Positions 22,624-32,748 of a stretch of DNA of 64,000 nucleotides are shown piece by piece. Within the stretch, counting starts at the first letter, position 1. The number at the start of each line of letters is the position of its first letter. Position numbers and translations under genes: made by a program. Origin of the DNA: Acinetobacter sp. ANC 3929 (GTDB taxonomy: Bacteria > Pseudomonadota > Gammaproteobacteria > Pseudomonadales > Moraxellaceae); assembly GCF_000369405.1 (NCBI RefSeq), contig NZ_KB849999.1, positions 385,914 to 449,913 of the forward strand. Reading direction: 5' to 3'. The notes beneath the pieces were generated by a model. That model had not been told where the DNA came from and did not search any database. It saw nothing but the letters and a program-made list of their open reading frames with translations.

Positions 22624-24519
22624 TTGAGCGATTACTTCAAGAATGCCGTATTGTGGCTCATCATACTCGGTGTTCTGATTTTGATTTTTAGCAACGTCAG
22701 TGACCGCAATAAGCCTGCAGCGATGAAATATTCTGATTTCGTTGCAGCGGTGAATGCTGGGCAAATTAAACAAGTCACAATTGACGGTTTAAATATTAAT
22801 GGTGAAAAAACCAATGGTTCTGCCTTTGAGACGGTTCGTCCTCAAGTAGAAGACACTGAGTTGCTACCAAGCTTGAATAAACAAAATGTAGTTGTTGAAG
22901 GCACAGCGCCACAACGTCAAGGCATTTTGATGCAACTTCTCATTGCGAGTTTCCCTGTATTGCTCATCATCTTATTATTCATGTTCTTCATGCGTAATAT
23001 GGGCGGTGGAGCAGGCGGCAAAAACGGTCCTATGAGTTTTGGTAAGTCAAAAGCGAAAATGTTATCTGAAGATCAAATCAAGTTAACATTTAGTGATGTT
23101 GCAGGCTGTGACGAAGCAAAACAAGAAGTGGTTGAAATCGTTGATTTCTTAAAAGACCCTGCCAAATTCAAACGTCTTGGTGCGACCATTCCTCGTGGTG
23201 TATTGATGGTTGGTCCTCCGGGTACGGGTAAAACGTTGTTGGCGAAAGCGATTGCCGGTGAAGCTAAAGTTCCATTCTTTAGTATCTCGGGTTCTGACTT
23301 CGTTGAAATGTTTGTCGGTGTTGGTGCATCTCGTGTCCGTGACATGTTCGAACAAGCAAAACGCCATGCACCATGTATTATCTTTATTGATGAGATTGAT
23401 GCAGTTGGTCGTCATCGTGGTTCGGGTACAGGTGGTGGTCATGATGAGCGTGAACAGACCCTGAACCAGATGCTTGTTGAAATGGATGGTTTTGAAGGCA
23501 ATGAAGGTGTAATCGTTATTGCTGCAACCAACCGTGTTGATGTATTGGATAAAGCATTACTTCGTCCAGGTCGTTTTGACCGTCAAGTGATGGTCGGTTT
23601 ACCAGACATCCGTGGTCGTGAGCAAATCTTGAATGTTCACTTGAAGAAACTTCCTTCTGTGACAGGTGTAGATCTTAAAGTTCTTGCACGTGGTACACCA
23701 GGATTCTCAGGTGCGCAACTTGCGAACTTAGTCAATGAAGCTGCATTGTTTGCTGCTCGCCGTAATAAAAACACGGTGGATATGCATGATTTTGAAGATG
23801 CCAAAGACAAGATCTATATGGGTCCTGAACGTAAATCGATGGTGATTCGTGAAGAAGAACGTCGTGCAACGGCTTACCATGAAGCGGGTCATGCGATTGT
23901 TGCTGAAATCTTACCGGGTACTGACCCTGTGCATAAAGTAACGATTATGCCACGCGGTTGGGCATTGGGTGTGACTTGGCAGCTTCCTGAGCAAGATCAA
24001 ACCAGCCATTATAAAGATAAGATGTTGAATGAACTTTCGATCTTGTTTGGTGGTCGTATTGCAGAGGAAGTCTTTATTAACCAAATGTCGACAGGTGCAT
24101 CTAACGACTTTGAACGTGCAACTAAAATGGCGCGTGCAATGGTGACCAAATATGGTATGTCTGATGCGCTTGGTGTAATGGTTTATGAAGATGAAAACCA
24201 AAATGGTTTCTTCGGTAATGTGGGTAGTCGTACGATTTCTGAAGCTACACAACAAAAAGTAGATGAGGAAGTTCGTCGTATCTTGGATCAACAGTATAAA
24301 GTTGCACGTGATATCTTGGAAAATAACAAAGATATCGCTCATGCAATGGTGAAAGCGTTGATGGATTGGGAAACAATCGATCGTGATCAAATCCGTGACA
24401 TCATGGAAGGTCGTGAACCACAACCACCTAAAGTTTATGTTGCTGAAAATCCAGTGGCTGCATTTGAACCACCGAAAGATGGTCCATCTACACCACCACC
24501 ATTACCAGCAATGGGCTAA
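22624..24519 (+). CDS. ftsH: ATP-dependent zinc metalloprotease FtsH
   Basis: 631 residues beginning at TTG 22624 ([10 protein letters not shown] follows), with GGGAATA just upstream. Two N-terminal membrane segments flank a periplasmic domain. The AAA module has Walker A GPPGTGKT (from residue ~197), Walker B IIFIDEID and the second region of homology. The zinc protease site is HEAGH at ~419-423. The C-terminus is rich in proline. FtsH degrades membrane proteins and regulators such as LpxC in other gammaproteobacteria. Confidence 0.98.
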   Translation: MSDYFKNAVLWLIILGVLILIFSNVSDRNKPAAMKYSDFVAAVNAGQIKQVTIDGLNINGEKTNGSAFETVRPQVEDTELLPSLNKQNVVVEGTAPQRQGILMQLLIASFPVLLIILLFMFFMRNMGGGAGGKNGPMSFGKSKAKMLSEDQIKLTFSDVAGCDEAKQEVVEIVDFLKDPAKFKRLGATIPRGVLMVGPPGTGKTLLAKAIAGEAKVPFFSISGSDFVEMFVGVGASRVRDMFEQAKRHAPCIIFIDEIDAVGRHRGSGTGGGHDEREQTLNQMLVEMDGFEGNEGVIVIAATNRVDVLDKALLRPGRFDRQVMVGLPDIRGREQILNVHLKKLPSVTGVDLKVLARGTPGFSGAQLANLVNEAALFAARRNKNTVDMHDFEDAKDKIYMGPERKSMVIREEERRATAYHEAGHAIVAEILPGTDPVHKVTIMPRGWALGVTWQLPEQDQTSHYKDKMLNELSILFGGRIAEEVFINQMSTGASNDFERATKMARAMVTKYGMSDALGVMVYEDENQNGFFGNVGSRTISEATQQKVDEEVRRILDQQYKVARDILENNKDIAHAMVKALMDWETIDRDQIRDIMEGREPQPPKVYVAENPVAAFEPPKDGPSTPPPLPAMG

Positions 24520-24532
24520 ATCAAGATGAAAT

Positions 24533-24562
24533 AAAAAGAGCGGCTTCGGTCGCTCTTTTTTT
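24533..24562 (+). terminator. ftsH terminator
   Basis: AAAAAGAGCGGC / GTCGCTCTTTTT around a TTCG loop, 13 bp after the ftsH stop. It separates ftsH from folP. Confidence 0.93.
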
Positions 24563-24655
24563 GTTTGTATTTTGCCCTAAACTGAAAATAAATCAGCAAC
24601 GTTCTAGAGGCTGTGTTGTTAAAATAAGCCCGTTAAAGTACCAAGAGTCTTGATC

Positions 24656-25507
24656 ATGCAGTTGATGCCATTACCACAATATCAGTTACAGTGTGGCCGT
24701 TTTAAATTAGATCTCTCTCAGCCTCATGTAATGGGCATCTTGAATGTCACTCCTGATTCATTTAGCGATGGTGGGCAGCACCATCAAAAAGATCAAGCGA
24801 TCAAACATGCTTTACAGATGCTTGAAGAGGGTGCAACCATCATCGATATTGGTGGAGAATCGACACGTCCAAATGCATCACCTGTGGCGCTAGCAGAAGA
24901 AATTCGTCGAGTGATTCCTGTGGTTGAAGCCCTCTCAAATTATGATGTAATTATGTCGATTGATACCAGTCAGCCAGAAGTGATGCGTGCTGCCGTACAA
25001 GCTGGCGCACATATCTGGAACGATGTTCGTGCATTAACACGTCCACAGGCCTTGGAAACCGCTGCTGAGCTGAATATTCCTGTGGTGCTGATGCATATGC
25101 GTGGTGAACCGACCAATATGAATCAGCTCGATCAATATGATGATGTGACGGAAGATGTGATTTTTGAATTGCAGCAACGCTTGGATCAAGCAATTGCAGT
25201 GGGAGTGAGAAAAGAAAATATTATTATCGATCCTGGTTTTGGCTTTGCCAAAAATGCGCTGCAAAATTTTCAATTATTGAATGAGTTTTGGAAGCTCAAT
25301 CGAATGGGCTACCCAATCTTATCGGGCCTTTCACGTAAACGTTTTATCGGTGAAGCCTTAAATGGTGTACCTGCGCAAGAGCGCACTGTCGGCAGTGTGA
25401 CAGGGCATCTATTCAGTATTCAGCAGGGAGCAAGTATCGTTCGTGCCCATGACGTTAAGGCCACTCGCGATGCGATAAAAGTCTGGAATAGGATGCAAGC
25501 TTATTAA
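24656..25507 (+). CDS. folP: Dihydropteroate synthase
   Basis: About 284 residues; starts at 24650 (TTG), 24656 (ATG) or 24665 (ATG) are possible and 24656 is taken. It contains both pterin-binding signatures, MGILNVTPDSFSDGG and DIGGESTRP, plus IIDPGFGFAKN and LSGLSRKRFIG. It condenses p-aminobenzoate with dihydropterin pyrophosphate in folate synthesis and is the sulfonamide target. It follows ftsH as in E. coli, but a terminator lies between them and no glmM follows. Confidence 0.97.
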   Translation: MQLMPLPQYQLQCGRFKLDLSQPHVMGILNVTPDSFSDGGQHHQKDQAIKHALQMLEEGATIIDIGGESTRPNASPVALAEEIRRVIPVVEALSNYDVIMSIDTSQPEVMRAAVQAGAHIWNDVRALTRPQALETAAELNIPVVLMHMRGEPTNMNQLDQYDDVTEDVIFELQQRLDQAIAVGVRKENIIIDPGFGFAKNALQNFQLLNEFWKLNRMGYPILSGLSRKRFIGEALNGVPAQERTVGSVTGHLFSIQQGASIVRAHDVKATRDAIKVWNRMQAY

Positions 25508-25601
25508 GCTTGTATACTTCAATAGGGCTCAAGGGCTCTATTGACTTGCTGAATCAGATTAAATATAACAAATGTATAATGAAGATGAGTGATATTAAAA
25601 A

Positions 25602-26360
25602 ATGGAAAATAAAACAATTACATATAAAAGTTTATGGGTGTTTGCCCTGATTCTGAGTCTCGGTTTTATAGTTTCTGCTGCGGTGATGGGTTATGCGCTT
25701 AAACAGTTTAATAGCACCAAAAATTCAATTACAGTCAAAGGCTTAGCTGAGAAACCAATTCAAGCAGATTCAGCACGTTGGGAAATCAACTTACAAACCA
25801 ACCACACTTCAGACACGATCCCAGAAGCTTATCAATTACTCGATCAACAAATGAAAGCATTACAGGCTTTTTTTGTTGAACATGGCTTTAAGGCCGCGGA
25901 TATGCAACTCGGGAATAAGCGTTCTCAATCTTATTATGAGGAAGTTGATACAGGCGAGGGACGCATCAAGCGTGAGTTTAAAGGCTATATGGCATTACAA
26001 TCCCTAGTGATCAGTAGTCGCGATATCAAGAAGATTGAACAGGCAGCCAAAGAAGCTTATCTACTGGATGAAAAAGGCATAGCCATTGAACAGAAACCTG
26101 AATATCTAGTGTCGAATTTAGAAGAAATCAAAATGTCTCTGATTGCCAATGCAACTAAGAATGCCTATAGCCGTGCCAATGAATTTGCCAAAGTCGGTGG
26201 TGTAAAAGTGGGGATGATGCGCTCAGCCAGCCAAGGTGCATTTTATATCCTGCCAGAAAGCGGCTCGGATGATGACAGTGATTATGGTGGTGCTTATGAC
26301 AAGGCCACCATTAATAAAATTGCCCGTGTGGTAGTCACCATCAATTATGCGATTGAATAG
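25602..26360 (+). CDS. SIMPL-domain (DUF541) envelope protein
   Basis: 252 residues with an N-terminal membrane anchor (LWVFALILSLGFIVSAAVMG). The SIMPL domain then runs from SITVKGLAEKPIQADSARWEI to VARVVVTINYAIE-type final strands. Family members (such as E. coli YggE) are periplasmic or membrane-anchored and loosely linked to oxidative stress. The protein is monocistronic with its own terminator. Confidence 0.9.
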   Translation: MENKTITYKSLWVFALILSLGFIVSAAVMGYALKQFNSTKNSITVKGLAEKPIQADSARWEINLQTNHTSDTIPEAYQLLDQQMKALQAFFVEHGFKAADMQLGNKRSQSYYEEVDTGEGRIKREFKGYMALQSLVISSRDIKKIEQAAKEAYLLDEKGIAIEQKPEYLVSNLEEIKMSLIANATKNAYSRANEFAKVGGVKVGMMRSASQGAFYILPESGSDDDSDYGGAYDKATINKIARVVVTINYAIE

Positions 26361-26393
26361 AACTTCAGCTGTAGATCATGAATAACCAATTCT

Positions 26394-26431
26394 AGAAAGA
26401 TACATTCGAATACGATGTATCTTTCTTTTTT
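26394..26431 (+). terminator. Terminator after the SIMPL gene
   Basis: A perfect 12-bp stem AGAAAGATACAT / ATGTATCTTTCT with a 9-nt loop, continuing into a T7 run. Confidence 0.88.
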
Positions 26432-26494
26432 TGCATACAATTCTCTGTATATCGACTTTATTTGAAAAAACAAAATACAATTGGGAATTGAACA

Positions 26495-28135
26495 ATGCAT
26501 CAATCAACAAAAATATTAACATTAACTGTGCTGAGTTATATGGTGATGGCGTGTAGTACACCTGTCAAACACTATGATCAGGTTGCAGTTGAAACTTCGA
26601 TGCCCGTATCGCCAGCACCAATTAACTTCTCAAATCAGGGATTGGCACAAACGCGTAAGATGATTGCACCTGCATCTTATATTGCGGTGATGCCGACTAT
26701 GGAGAGACCACGTTTAGAACAGAACACTGAAAAATACCAAAAAAATGAGGTCAATCCTGTTCATCGTGTGGCTGTTCAAGCCGTTTCAACTTTTAGTATT
26801 GATGTAGATACAGGTAGTTATACTAACACACGCCGTTTCTTGAATGATGGCCGACTACCACCCGTCGATGCAGTCCGTGCCGAGGAAATGATTAACTATT
26901 TTGATTATCAATACCCACAACCAAATAGTATTCATCCATTTTCAGTCACCACTGAAACGGTGGATTCGCCGTGGAAAGAAAATGCCAAACTGATCAAAAT
27001 TGGTATTCAGGCCAAAGATTTAAGCACTAAGCAATTGCCACCTGCCAATCTGGTTTTTTTGGTCGATGTTTCTGGCAGTATGGATGCCGCAGATAAATTA
27101 CCTTTGGTTAAACAAACTTTGCGCTTACTCACTGAGCAACTTCGTCCACAAGATAAAGTCACCATTATTACTTATGCCAGCGGTGAAAAGCTGGTGCTAG
27201 AACCGACTGCTGGTGACCAAAAAGATAAAATATTGGCTGTGATTAATGCATTACAGGCAAGTGGGGCAACCGCAGGTGAGCAAGCCATTCAACTGGCCTA
27301 TAAGCAGGCTGAAAAAGCCTTTGTGAAAAATGGTATTAACCGCATTTTACTGGCGACGGATGGTGATTTTAATGTCGGTATTACTGATTTTAGTACCTTA
27401 AAAGGCATGGTGGCTGAAAAACGCAAAAGTGGGATTTCTTTAACCACATTGGGCTTTGGCACAGGGAACTATAATGAGCAACTCATGGAACAACTGGCGG
27501 ATGCAGGCGATGGCAATTACAGTTATATCGACAATAAAAATGAAGCGAAAAAAGTAGTACAGCGTCAGCTTTCTTCAACCCTTGCAACTGTTGCTCAGGA
27601 TGTCAAAATTCAGGTCGAATTTAACCCTGCGACGGTGAAAGAATATCGCTTGGTTGGCTATGAAAACCGAATGTTGAAACAGGAAGATTTTAATAATGAC
27701 AAGGTTGATGCAGGAGATATTGGGGCAGGTCACAATGTCACAGCAATTTATGAAATCGTTCCAGTCGGTCAACAGGGCTGGCTCAATGATTCACGTTATC
27801 AGGAATCTACAAAAACAGAGACAACGAAAAAGTCTGAATATGCCTTTGTAAACTTGCGCTATAAATTGCCAAATCAAGAGAAGAGCATCCTTTTAAACCA
27901 AACCGTAAAAGTTGAAAGTAAGCCTCTTGCTCAAGCCAATAACGATACCCGTTTTGCGATTGCGGTTGCATCGTATGCTCAGCAGTTAAAAGGCGGGCAG
28001 TACAATGGCGCATTGGGATGGGATCAAATTATCCAATTGGCACAACAATCAGCGAAACCTGATCCTTATCAGATGCGGGAGGAATTTGTCGAGTTAGCGA
28101 AGATTGCCAAAAGCTTAAGTGCTAAAAAAGATTAA
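26495..28135 (+). CDS. Von Willebrand factor A domain lipoprotein (YfbK-like)
   Basis: 546 residues; the lipobox gives Cys20 (YMVMAC). The region TFSIDVDTGSYTNTRRFLNDG leads into a VWA-N-like domain, the MIDAS motif DVSGSMDAADK lies near residue 190, and a DUF3520-like C-terminal region follows. This architecture is that of E. coli YfbK. VWA proteins of this type are metal-binding and probably mediate protein-protein contacts at the envelope; no partner is apparent here. Confidence 0.9.
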   Translation: MHQSTKILTLTVLSYMVMACSTPVKHYDQVAVETSMPVSPAPINFSNQGLAQTRKMIAPASYIAVMPTMERPRLEQNTEKYQKNEVNPVHRVAVQAVSTFSIDVDTGSYTNTRRFLNDGRLPPVDAVRAEEMINYFDYQYPQPNSIHPFSVTTETVDSPWKENAKLIKIGIQAKDLSTKQLPPANLVFLVDVSGSMDAADKLPLVKQTLRLLTEQLRPQDKVTIITYASGEKLVLEPTAGDQKDKILAVINALQASGATAGEQAIQLAYKQAEKAFVKNGINRILLATDGDFNVGITDFSTLKGMVAEKRKSGISLTTLGFGTGNYNEQLMEQLADAGDGNYSYIDNKNEAKKVVQRQLSSTLATVAQDVKIQVEFNPATVKEYRLVGYENRMLKQEDFNNDKVDAGDIGAGHNVTAIYEIVPVGQQGWLNDSRYQESTKTETTKKSEYAFVNLRYKLPNQEKSILLNQTVKVESKPLAQANNDTRFAIAVASYAQQLKGGQYNGALGWDQIIQLAQQSAKPDPYQMREEFVELAKIAKSLSAKKD

Positions 28136-28190
28136 ACATTGCTTTTGGGAAATGGTCGGAAAGTATAATGTTACTGACCATTAAATCAGA

Positions 28191-29144
28191 ATGATTTCAA
28201 TAATAGAAGAAATGATAGTTAAGATGAAAACACCACTCATTCGATCAAGTCAGTTAAGTGAACTAAATAATTGCAATGTTTGGTTGAAAATGGAATCTGC
28301 TCAGCCTACAGGCTCATTTAAGCAGCGTAGTATTGGTAATGCCTGTTTAAAATATGCTGAAAAAGGCGCAAAGAAATTTGTGAGCTCTTCTGGTGGCAAT
28401 GCAGGGATCTCCGTTGCGTATATGGGCAAGCTGTTAGGTATTACAGTAACGGTCGTTGTCCCGAAAACAACCTCACAAAAAGCAATTGATTTAATGCGGC
28501 AGGAAGCTGCTGAAGTGATTGTGCATGGTGATTCCTGGATTGAAGCCAATGAACTCGCACTCTCTTTTGTCAGTGAGGAAGCTATTTATATTCACCCTTT
28601 TGATGGTCAATATCTGTGGGATGGCGTCGCTTGTATTATCGATGAAGTGGTTGCAGAGGGAGTACGGCCTTCAGCAGTGGTTTTATCTGTTGGTGGGGGG
28701 AGTTTACTTTCTGGTGTTGCGCAAGGTTTGCAAACGCATCAGTTGGATATTCCTATTTATGCAATCGAAACAGAAGGCACAGCATCTTTAAATACCTCAA
28801 TACAACTTGGGCAGCATATTAGCTTAGAACATGTCACAGGTATTGCAACCACACTTGCAGCAAAAAGGGTCTGTGAGCAAGCATTTAAGATCGCTCAACA
28901 GCAAAATGTTCAGGGAATAACGGTTGCTGATCCAGATACAGTAAGTGCATGTTTAAAATTCTTAGATGATCATCGTACCTTGGTCGAGCCTGCCTGTGGA
29001 GCAACTTTGTCGATTTTATATGATCAAAAAGTTAACTTTAGTCCATCTGATGATGTACTGGTGATTGTTTGTGGTGGTGCTTCGATTACCTTTGAACAGC
29101 TTTCGAAATATGCTGAGCAATTTGCTGAACCGGTCACGATGTAG
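28191..29144 (+). CDS. PLP-dependent serine/threonine dehydratase family protein
   Basis: Up to 317 residues; ATG codons at 28191, 28212 and 28224 are all possible and none has a strong ribosome site. The PLP lysine sits in PTGSFKQRS, the substrate loop is SSGGNAGIS and the phosphate-binding loop is GGGSLLSG. This is the fold-type II (PALP) family, and its short length and lack of an ACT domain fit an L-serine/threonine deaminase rather than biosynthetic IlvA. The exact substrate is undetermined. Confidence 0.88.
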   Translation: MISIIEEMIVKMKTPLIRSSQLSELNNCNVWLKMESAQPTGSFKQRSIGNACLKYAEKGAKKFVSSSGGNAGISVAYMGKLLGITVTVVVPKTTSQKAIDLMRQEAAEVIVHGDSWIEANELALSFVSEEAIYIHPFDGQYLWDGVACIIDEVVAEGVRPSAVVLSVGGGSLLSGVAQGLQTHQLDIPIYAIETEGTASLNTSIQLGQHISLEHVTGIATTLAAKRVCEQAFKIAQQQNVQGITVADPDTVSACLKFLDDHRTLVEPACGATLSILYDQKVNFSPSDDVLVIVCGGASITFEQLSKYAEQFAEPVTM

Positions 29145-29225
29145 ATCTATTGGTTATATACCATCACTTTTCTCATAGCTAGGATGTATTAGCGCGGTAG
29201 ATGGTCTAAATAACTTCTAAAAAAT

Positions 29226-29249
29226 GCGGTCGGAAAAACCGCTTTTTTT
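29226..29249 (+). terminator. Terminator after the dehydratase gene
   Basis: GCGGT / ACCGC stem followed by a T7 run, about 80 bp after the stop codon. Confidence 0.75.
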
Positions 29250-29318
29250 ATGTCTAAATATCGTGATTTTGGTCGGATTATGTTATAAGCATGGCGTTTT
29301 ATTGGCATATTATTTTTT

Positions 29319-29633
29319 ATGTTTGAAAATTTACTCCTCCCCATGTTTGATGACGAATATTATCCCGATATTCTTGTCGCTGAAGTGAAGCAACATATCC
29401 ATCGCTTTTCAAAAAAGGTCAGTCGCACAGACTTATCTGATACTGAAATTTATCGTTATGCAAATCAGACCTTGATTGAAATTAACGAAATGAAGCCGCA
29501 ATTTGAAGACTTAGACTCAAGTTTAGATGACACTGCCGCAGATTACATTGCTGAAGCTATGATGATGGTGGTGCAAGATGTCGGTTACTTCGACATTGAA
29601 ATGGAAGAATTGATTGCCAATCGAGAGTGGTAG
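29319..29633 (+). CDS. DUF5713-like small acidic protein
   Basis: 104 residues, strongly acidic, with no membrane or signal segment. The MFDDEYYPDILVAEVKQ start and the DIEMEELIANREW end match my memory of the DUF5713 family, whose function is unknown. It is monocistronic and convergent with the S15-type hydrolase gene. Confidence 0.75.
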   Translation: MFENLLLPMFDDEYYPDILVAEVKQHIHRFSKKVSRTDLSDTEIYRYANQTLIEINEMKPQFEDLDSSLDDTAADYIAEAMMMVVQDVGYFDIEMEELIANREW

Positions 29634-29668
29634 AAATCACTCTCGTTGGTTTTTTATAATAAGAACAA

Positions 29669-31270
29669 CTATTTCGCAGCAGCTTCAGGCCAAAGCTTAG
29701 GCAAAACAATTTGCCCCGAAATCCATGCTTCAATTTTAGGCTGTTTGATTCGTTGATAATACTGACTCTCACTCTTGATCAACAAACCTAAAGTATCACC
29801 CTGCTTAAGTTGTCCATAGACACTAGGTAACTCGATGGATTGTGCTGTTCCCATTTGATCGTTTAAGCCCAATCGAATCTGATCATAACTTCTTTTTTGA
29901 GTTGGATTAAATGGCACAGTCTGATCATTTAAAATTGTATATTTCCCTGTAACTTTTGATTTCACCGCAACAGAAATAAATAGCGTCGCAACTGCATATT
30001 CAGGCGCTGTTTCCATCTTGAGAGTGAGTTGGGGAGAGCCTGTCATTGAAGTCGGTTGTGAGGCTGTATGGATTGGAACAAATACAGCTTGAGCCCTAGT
30101 CGGAGCAATCCAAGTTTTTTTCAGGTTATATGCTATTACTGGCTTAAGATCAGTAAGCCGATTCACTGGGCTCTGATCGACACATAATTCAGGTAAAGAT
30201 TCGGTTGGTATTTGATCTTTTAACTTTTGATTAAACCAAGCCAAGATGGTTTTTTGTAAATTATAGTGCTGCTGCTGACCACAACTGACTGATTTACCGA
30301 TATACCAAAATGGCGTGCTTCCGAGCGGAGAATGTTGGGTAAAAGGCTGCAAATGCCCCCCTTGTACGCCAATTAAATGTACTTCTCGCTGAGCCTGTTG
30401 TAGGCATTGTGCAGCTTTGACACCCTCATTAAAAGGGAACAATACATCCCTGAATCCTTGAATGATTAGTGCATCTGCTTGAGGTGCCTGATGATGACTA
30501 CAAAACCAGCTGGCTTGGTGTGTTTTAAGAAAATCGTAGGTGGATTGCTTTAATTTTCCGTGTTGCGTATCCAGATAAGCCTGCTTGAGTTCAGGATCAA
30601 ATTTATTCCAGTTCCACCAATCTCCAATCAGATTGAGGAAACTAATCCAGTTACTTTTAGGAATACCATTGGGTGCAAGGCTATGCACAATATCATACCA
30701 AGTGGTAATTGGAACAATGGCCTGTAAACGTGGATCTAAAGCAGAAGCAAGATATTGCACCCCGCCTGCATAAGATTCACCAATCATACCAGTACGAACA
30801 CCATGCTGATTTTTTGTCAGTTGAGGCAAGTTTTTTTCAGCCCAGTTCATGATAGTGATGACATCTTGTGCTTCTTTTGCAGGATCTGTCAGCCGAATTT
30901 TGCCTTGACTGTCACCATGTCCCCGTTGATCGTAGCTGATTACCCAATAGCCATTTTGCCAAGCTGTTTTTGCTACCTGTCCTGTAGGTAAGAGAAATCC
31001 ATACAAGCTGAGTTCAGGTCGTTTCATTCGAGAAAGACCAAAGCCATGGGTATGTAAAAGTAATGGGGCGGTTTGATCTGATCTTAGATGGGGTTGATAA
31101 ACCGTAAAGGCGAGTACAGTCCCATCAGACGCTATTGTCTTCGCTTGATAATAGCGTTGTTTTAGCTCGGCTGTTTTGCCTGTAATTGTGGCTGATTGTG
31201 TTGTTGCGTGGACACAACCCTGCAAAACGAAGACCAGACTGAGGCAAAGCCATAAGACGTAAGAACGCAT
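29669..31270 (-). CDS. S15/CocE-type alpha/beta-hydrolase lipoprotein
   Basis: 533 residues with a lipoprotein signal (LVFVLQGC, Cys19). The hydrolase core has HTHGFGLSR, SYDQRGHGDSQGK, the nucleophile elbow GMIGESYAGG (Ser) and a later DVLFPFNEGVKAA/HLQPF acid-histidine region. A C-terminal jelly-roll-like domain (LTLKMETAPEYAVATLFISV) resembles that of X-Pro dipeptidyl peptidases and cocaine esterases. It should hydrolyse an ester or peptide at the envelope; the substrate is unknown. Confidence 0.83.
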   Translation of the reverse strand: MRSYVLWLCLSLVFVLQGCVHATTQSATITGKTAELKQRYYQAKTIASDGTVLAFTVYQPHLRSDQTAPLLLHTHGFGLSRMKRPELSLYGFLLPTGQVAKTAWQNGYWVISYDQRGHGDSQGKIRLTDPAKEAQDVITIMNWAEKNLPQLTKNQHGVRTGMIGESYAGGVQYLASALDPRLQAIVPITTWYDIVHSLAPNGIPKSNWISFLNLIGDWWNWNKFDPELKQAYLDTQHGKLKQSTYDFLKTHQASWFCSHHQAPQADALIIQGFRDVLFPFNEGVKAAQCLQQAQREVHLIGVQGGHLQPFTQHSPLGSTPFWYIGKSVSCGQQQHYNLQKTILAWFNQKLKDQIPTESLPELCVDQSPVNRLTDLKPVIAYNLKKTWIAPTRAQAVFVPIHTASQPTSMTGSPQLTLKMETAPEYAVATLFISVAVKSKVTGKYTILNDQTVPFNPTQKRSYDQIRLGLNDQMGTAQSIELPSVYGQLKQGDTLGLLIKSESQYYQRIKQPKIEAWISGQIVLPKLWPEAAAK

Positions 31271-31393
31271 AGATTATTTCATCCTTGAACAAATCTTTGA
31301 GAAGTCACGCGGTGCGTAGACACAGTGTACTTGAGCCTGTGCCTCGATACTATCACTGATAGGCCATGTTGTTTGACCTATCAGTTTTCATGG

Positions 31394-32344
31394 TTATAAC
31401 AGACGTGGTTTTTTGCGATAGGCATATAAAAATAAACCTAGACACAGGAACATTAAACCCAACACAAGATGTGAGCTTAATGCTTCGTGGTTGAGCCATA
31501 CACCCCAAAAAGTGGCCAATACTGGCGTTACAATAGTAATCAGCATTACCGTTGTTGGGTTGAGTTTTTGAATGAGGTGAAAATAGAAAATCATGGCCAA
31601 TACTGAGGAAAATAATGCGCTATAGAGCAGCGCCAAACTGGTTTGCAGGCTGGGTAACTGATTAGGCATTTCAGATAAGAAAAAAGGCAACAAACACAGA
31701 TAACCGAACCATGAAACGATAGTTGAACCTGTGGTTTGAATGATCGGATGAATTTCTGCACCTACTTTTGCAACCATAAACATTGACAGCACGTAAAGTA
31801 AAACAGCGATGATTTCATAACACACACCAAGCAAATCGAGTTGAATATGCTCTGCTCCTATACCGAGTGTGAGTGATAAACCCAAAATTGCGAGACTAAG
31901 TCCATACCATTGGCGTTTTAAAAAATGTTCCCGTTTTAGGATAAATACAGCAATCAGACCAGACCATAGCGGAGCAGTGCCATAAATAATTGAGATCATG
32001 CCTGATGAAACACGAGTCGCTCCCATATAACAAAAAGTCATTGAACCCAATAAGCCAATCGCACCTACCGCATAGCTGATGAAGGCTGTATACGTGAAGT
32101 CGAGTTTGAGTCGAAAATAAAGCAAGCACATATACGCCAAAGGAATGGCCAAACTGAACCGAAAAAATAATCCCCACGCCCAATGAATTTCATGCACCGT
32201 CAAGACTGCTGCCAATGGAGTCAATGACCAAATCAGCACGACTGCAATGAATTGACCGACTGTAGCAAGGCGAGGGTGAATAGGGGCTACAGTCGGTTGG
32301 ATCTGTGTGCTGGGTATAAAACTCTTTTCTGGTAACTGCGTCAT
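31394..32344 (-). CDS. EamA-family DMT transporter
   Basis: 316 residues from the ATG at 32344; the ATG at 32350 lies only 1 nt from AGGAG, which suits the second start better. Ten predicted membrane segments in two EamA halves (VLIWSLTPLAAVLTV; LALLYSALFSSVLAMIFYFH) mark a drug/metabolite exporter. The substrate is unknown. An attenuator-like leader lies upstream. Confidence 0.9.
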   Translation of the reverse strand: MTQLPEKSFIPSTQIQPTVAPIHPRLATVGQFIAVVLIWSLTPLAAVLTVHEIHWAWGLFFRFSLAIPLAYMCLLYFRLKLDFTYTAFISYAVGAIGLLGSMTFCYMGATRVSSGMISIIYGTAPLWSGLIAVFILKREHFLKRQWYGLSLAILGLSLTLGIGAEHIQLDLLGVCYEIIAVLLYVLSMFMVAKVGAEIHPIIQTTGSTIVSWFGYLCLLPFFLSEMPNQLPSLQTSLALLYSALFSSVLAMIFYFHLIQKLNPTTVMLITIVTPVLATFWGVWLNHEALSSHLVLGLMFLCLGLFLYAYRKKPRLL

Positions 32345-32350
32345 GGTCAT

Positions 32351-32616
32351 GCTCCTGTGATAACAACGGTCGGTTGAATGGTCGTAAATTTAGGCAATAA
32401 AAAAGGTCGCTGTTGAGGCGACCTTTGTGTTCATATGATGTTTTTTTTATTTCTCATCGGATGAATCTGTGCAAAGTCTCCTCGCATGAACATACAGACA
32501 CGTCGCCATGCGGCATTGACAGAAATGCGATGCGAAATGGCAATAAGACGTGAAGAGGAAATTTTGTGGATCAACATATCAAAGAATCTAAATTGGATCA
32601 GTTTTTTATAGCACAA
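32351..32616 (-). promoter_or_regulatory. Attenuator-like leader with a possible 48-aa leader ORF
   Basis: Nothing larger than a small ORF lies between the DMT gene and pnuC. On the minus strand an ORF from ATG 32577 to stop 32431 encodes 48 residues rich in Arg, Ile, Ser and Met (ending QIHPMRNKKNII), with a TATAAA about 25 bp upstream of that ATG. It is followed at once by a strong intrinsic terminator and then the DMT transporter gene. The order promoter, short ORF, terminator, gene is that of transcription attenuation. No ribosome site is obvious and conservation is untested. Confidence 0.4.
32394..32426 (-). terminator. Intrinsic terminator between leader and DMT transporter
   Basis: On the minus strand AAAGGTCGC pairs with GCGACCTTT around a 7-nt loop, followed by T6. 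It lies 50-75 nt before the transporter start. Confidence 0.88.
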
Positions 32617-32748
32617 GGTTTGGATGAAAAATAGTCATTTTCTCAAATCAAGATAAAAATATCAGTAAAGAAAATAAGTCATTTAGCATTGCTTAAATTG
32701 CGGATTTTTCCATAATGATTGCAATCAAATCTTGAAAGAAGTCTGCTC

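Noticed and set aside
31356..31384. Terminator CTGATAGG/CCTATCAG after the DMT gene
   Set aside because: The inverted repeat is perfect, but there is no T-run on the relevant strand, so it is not called.
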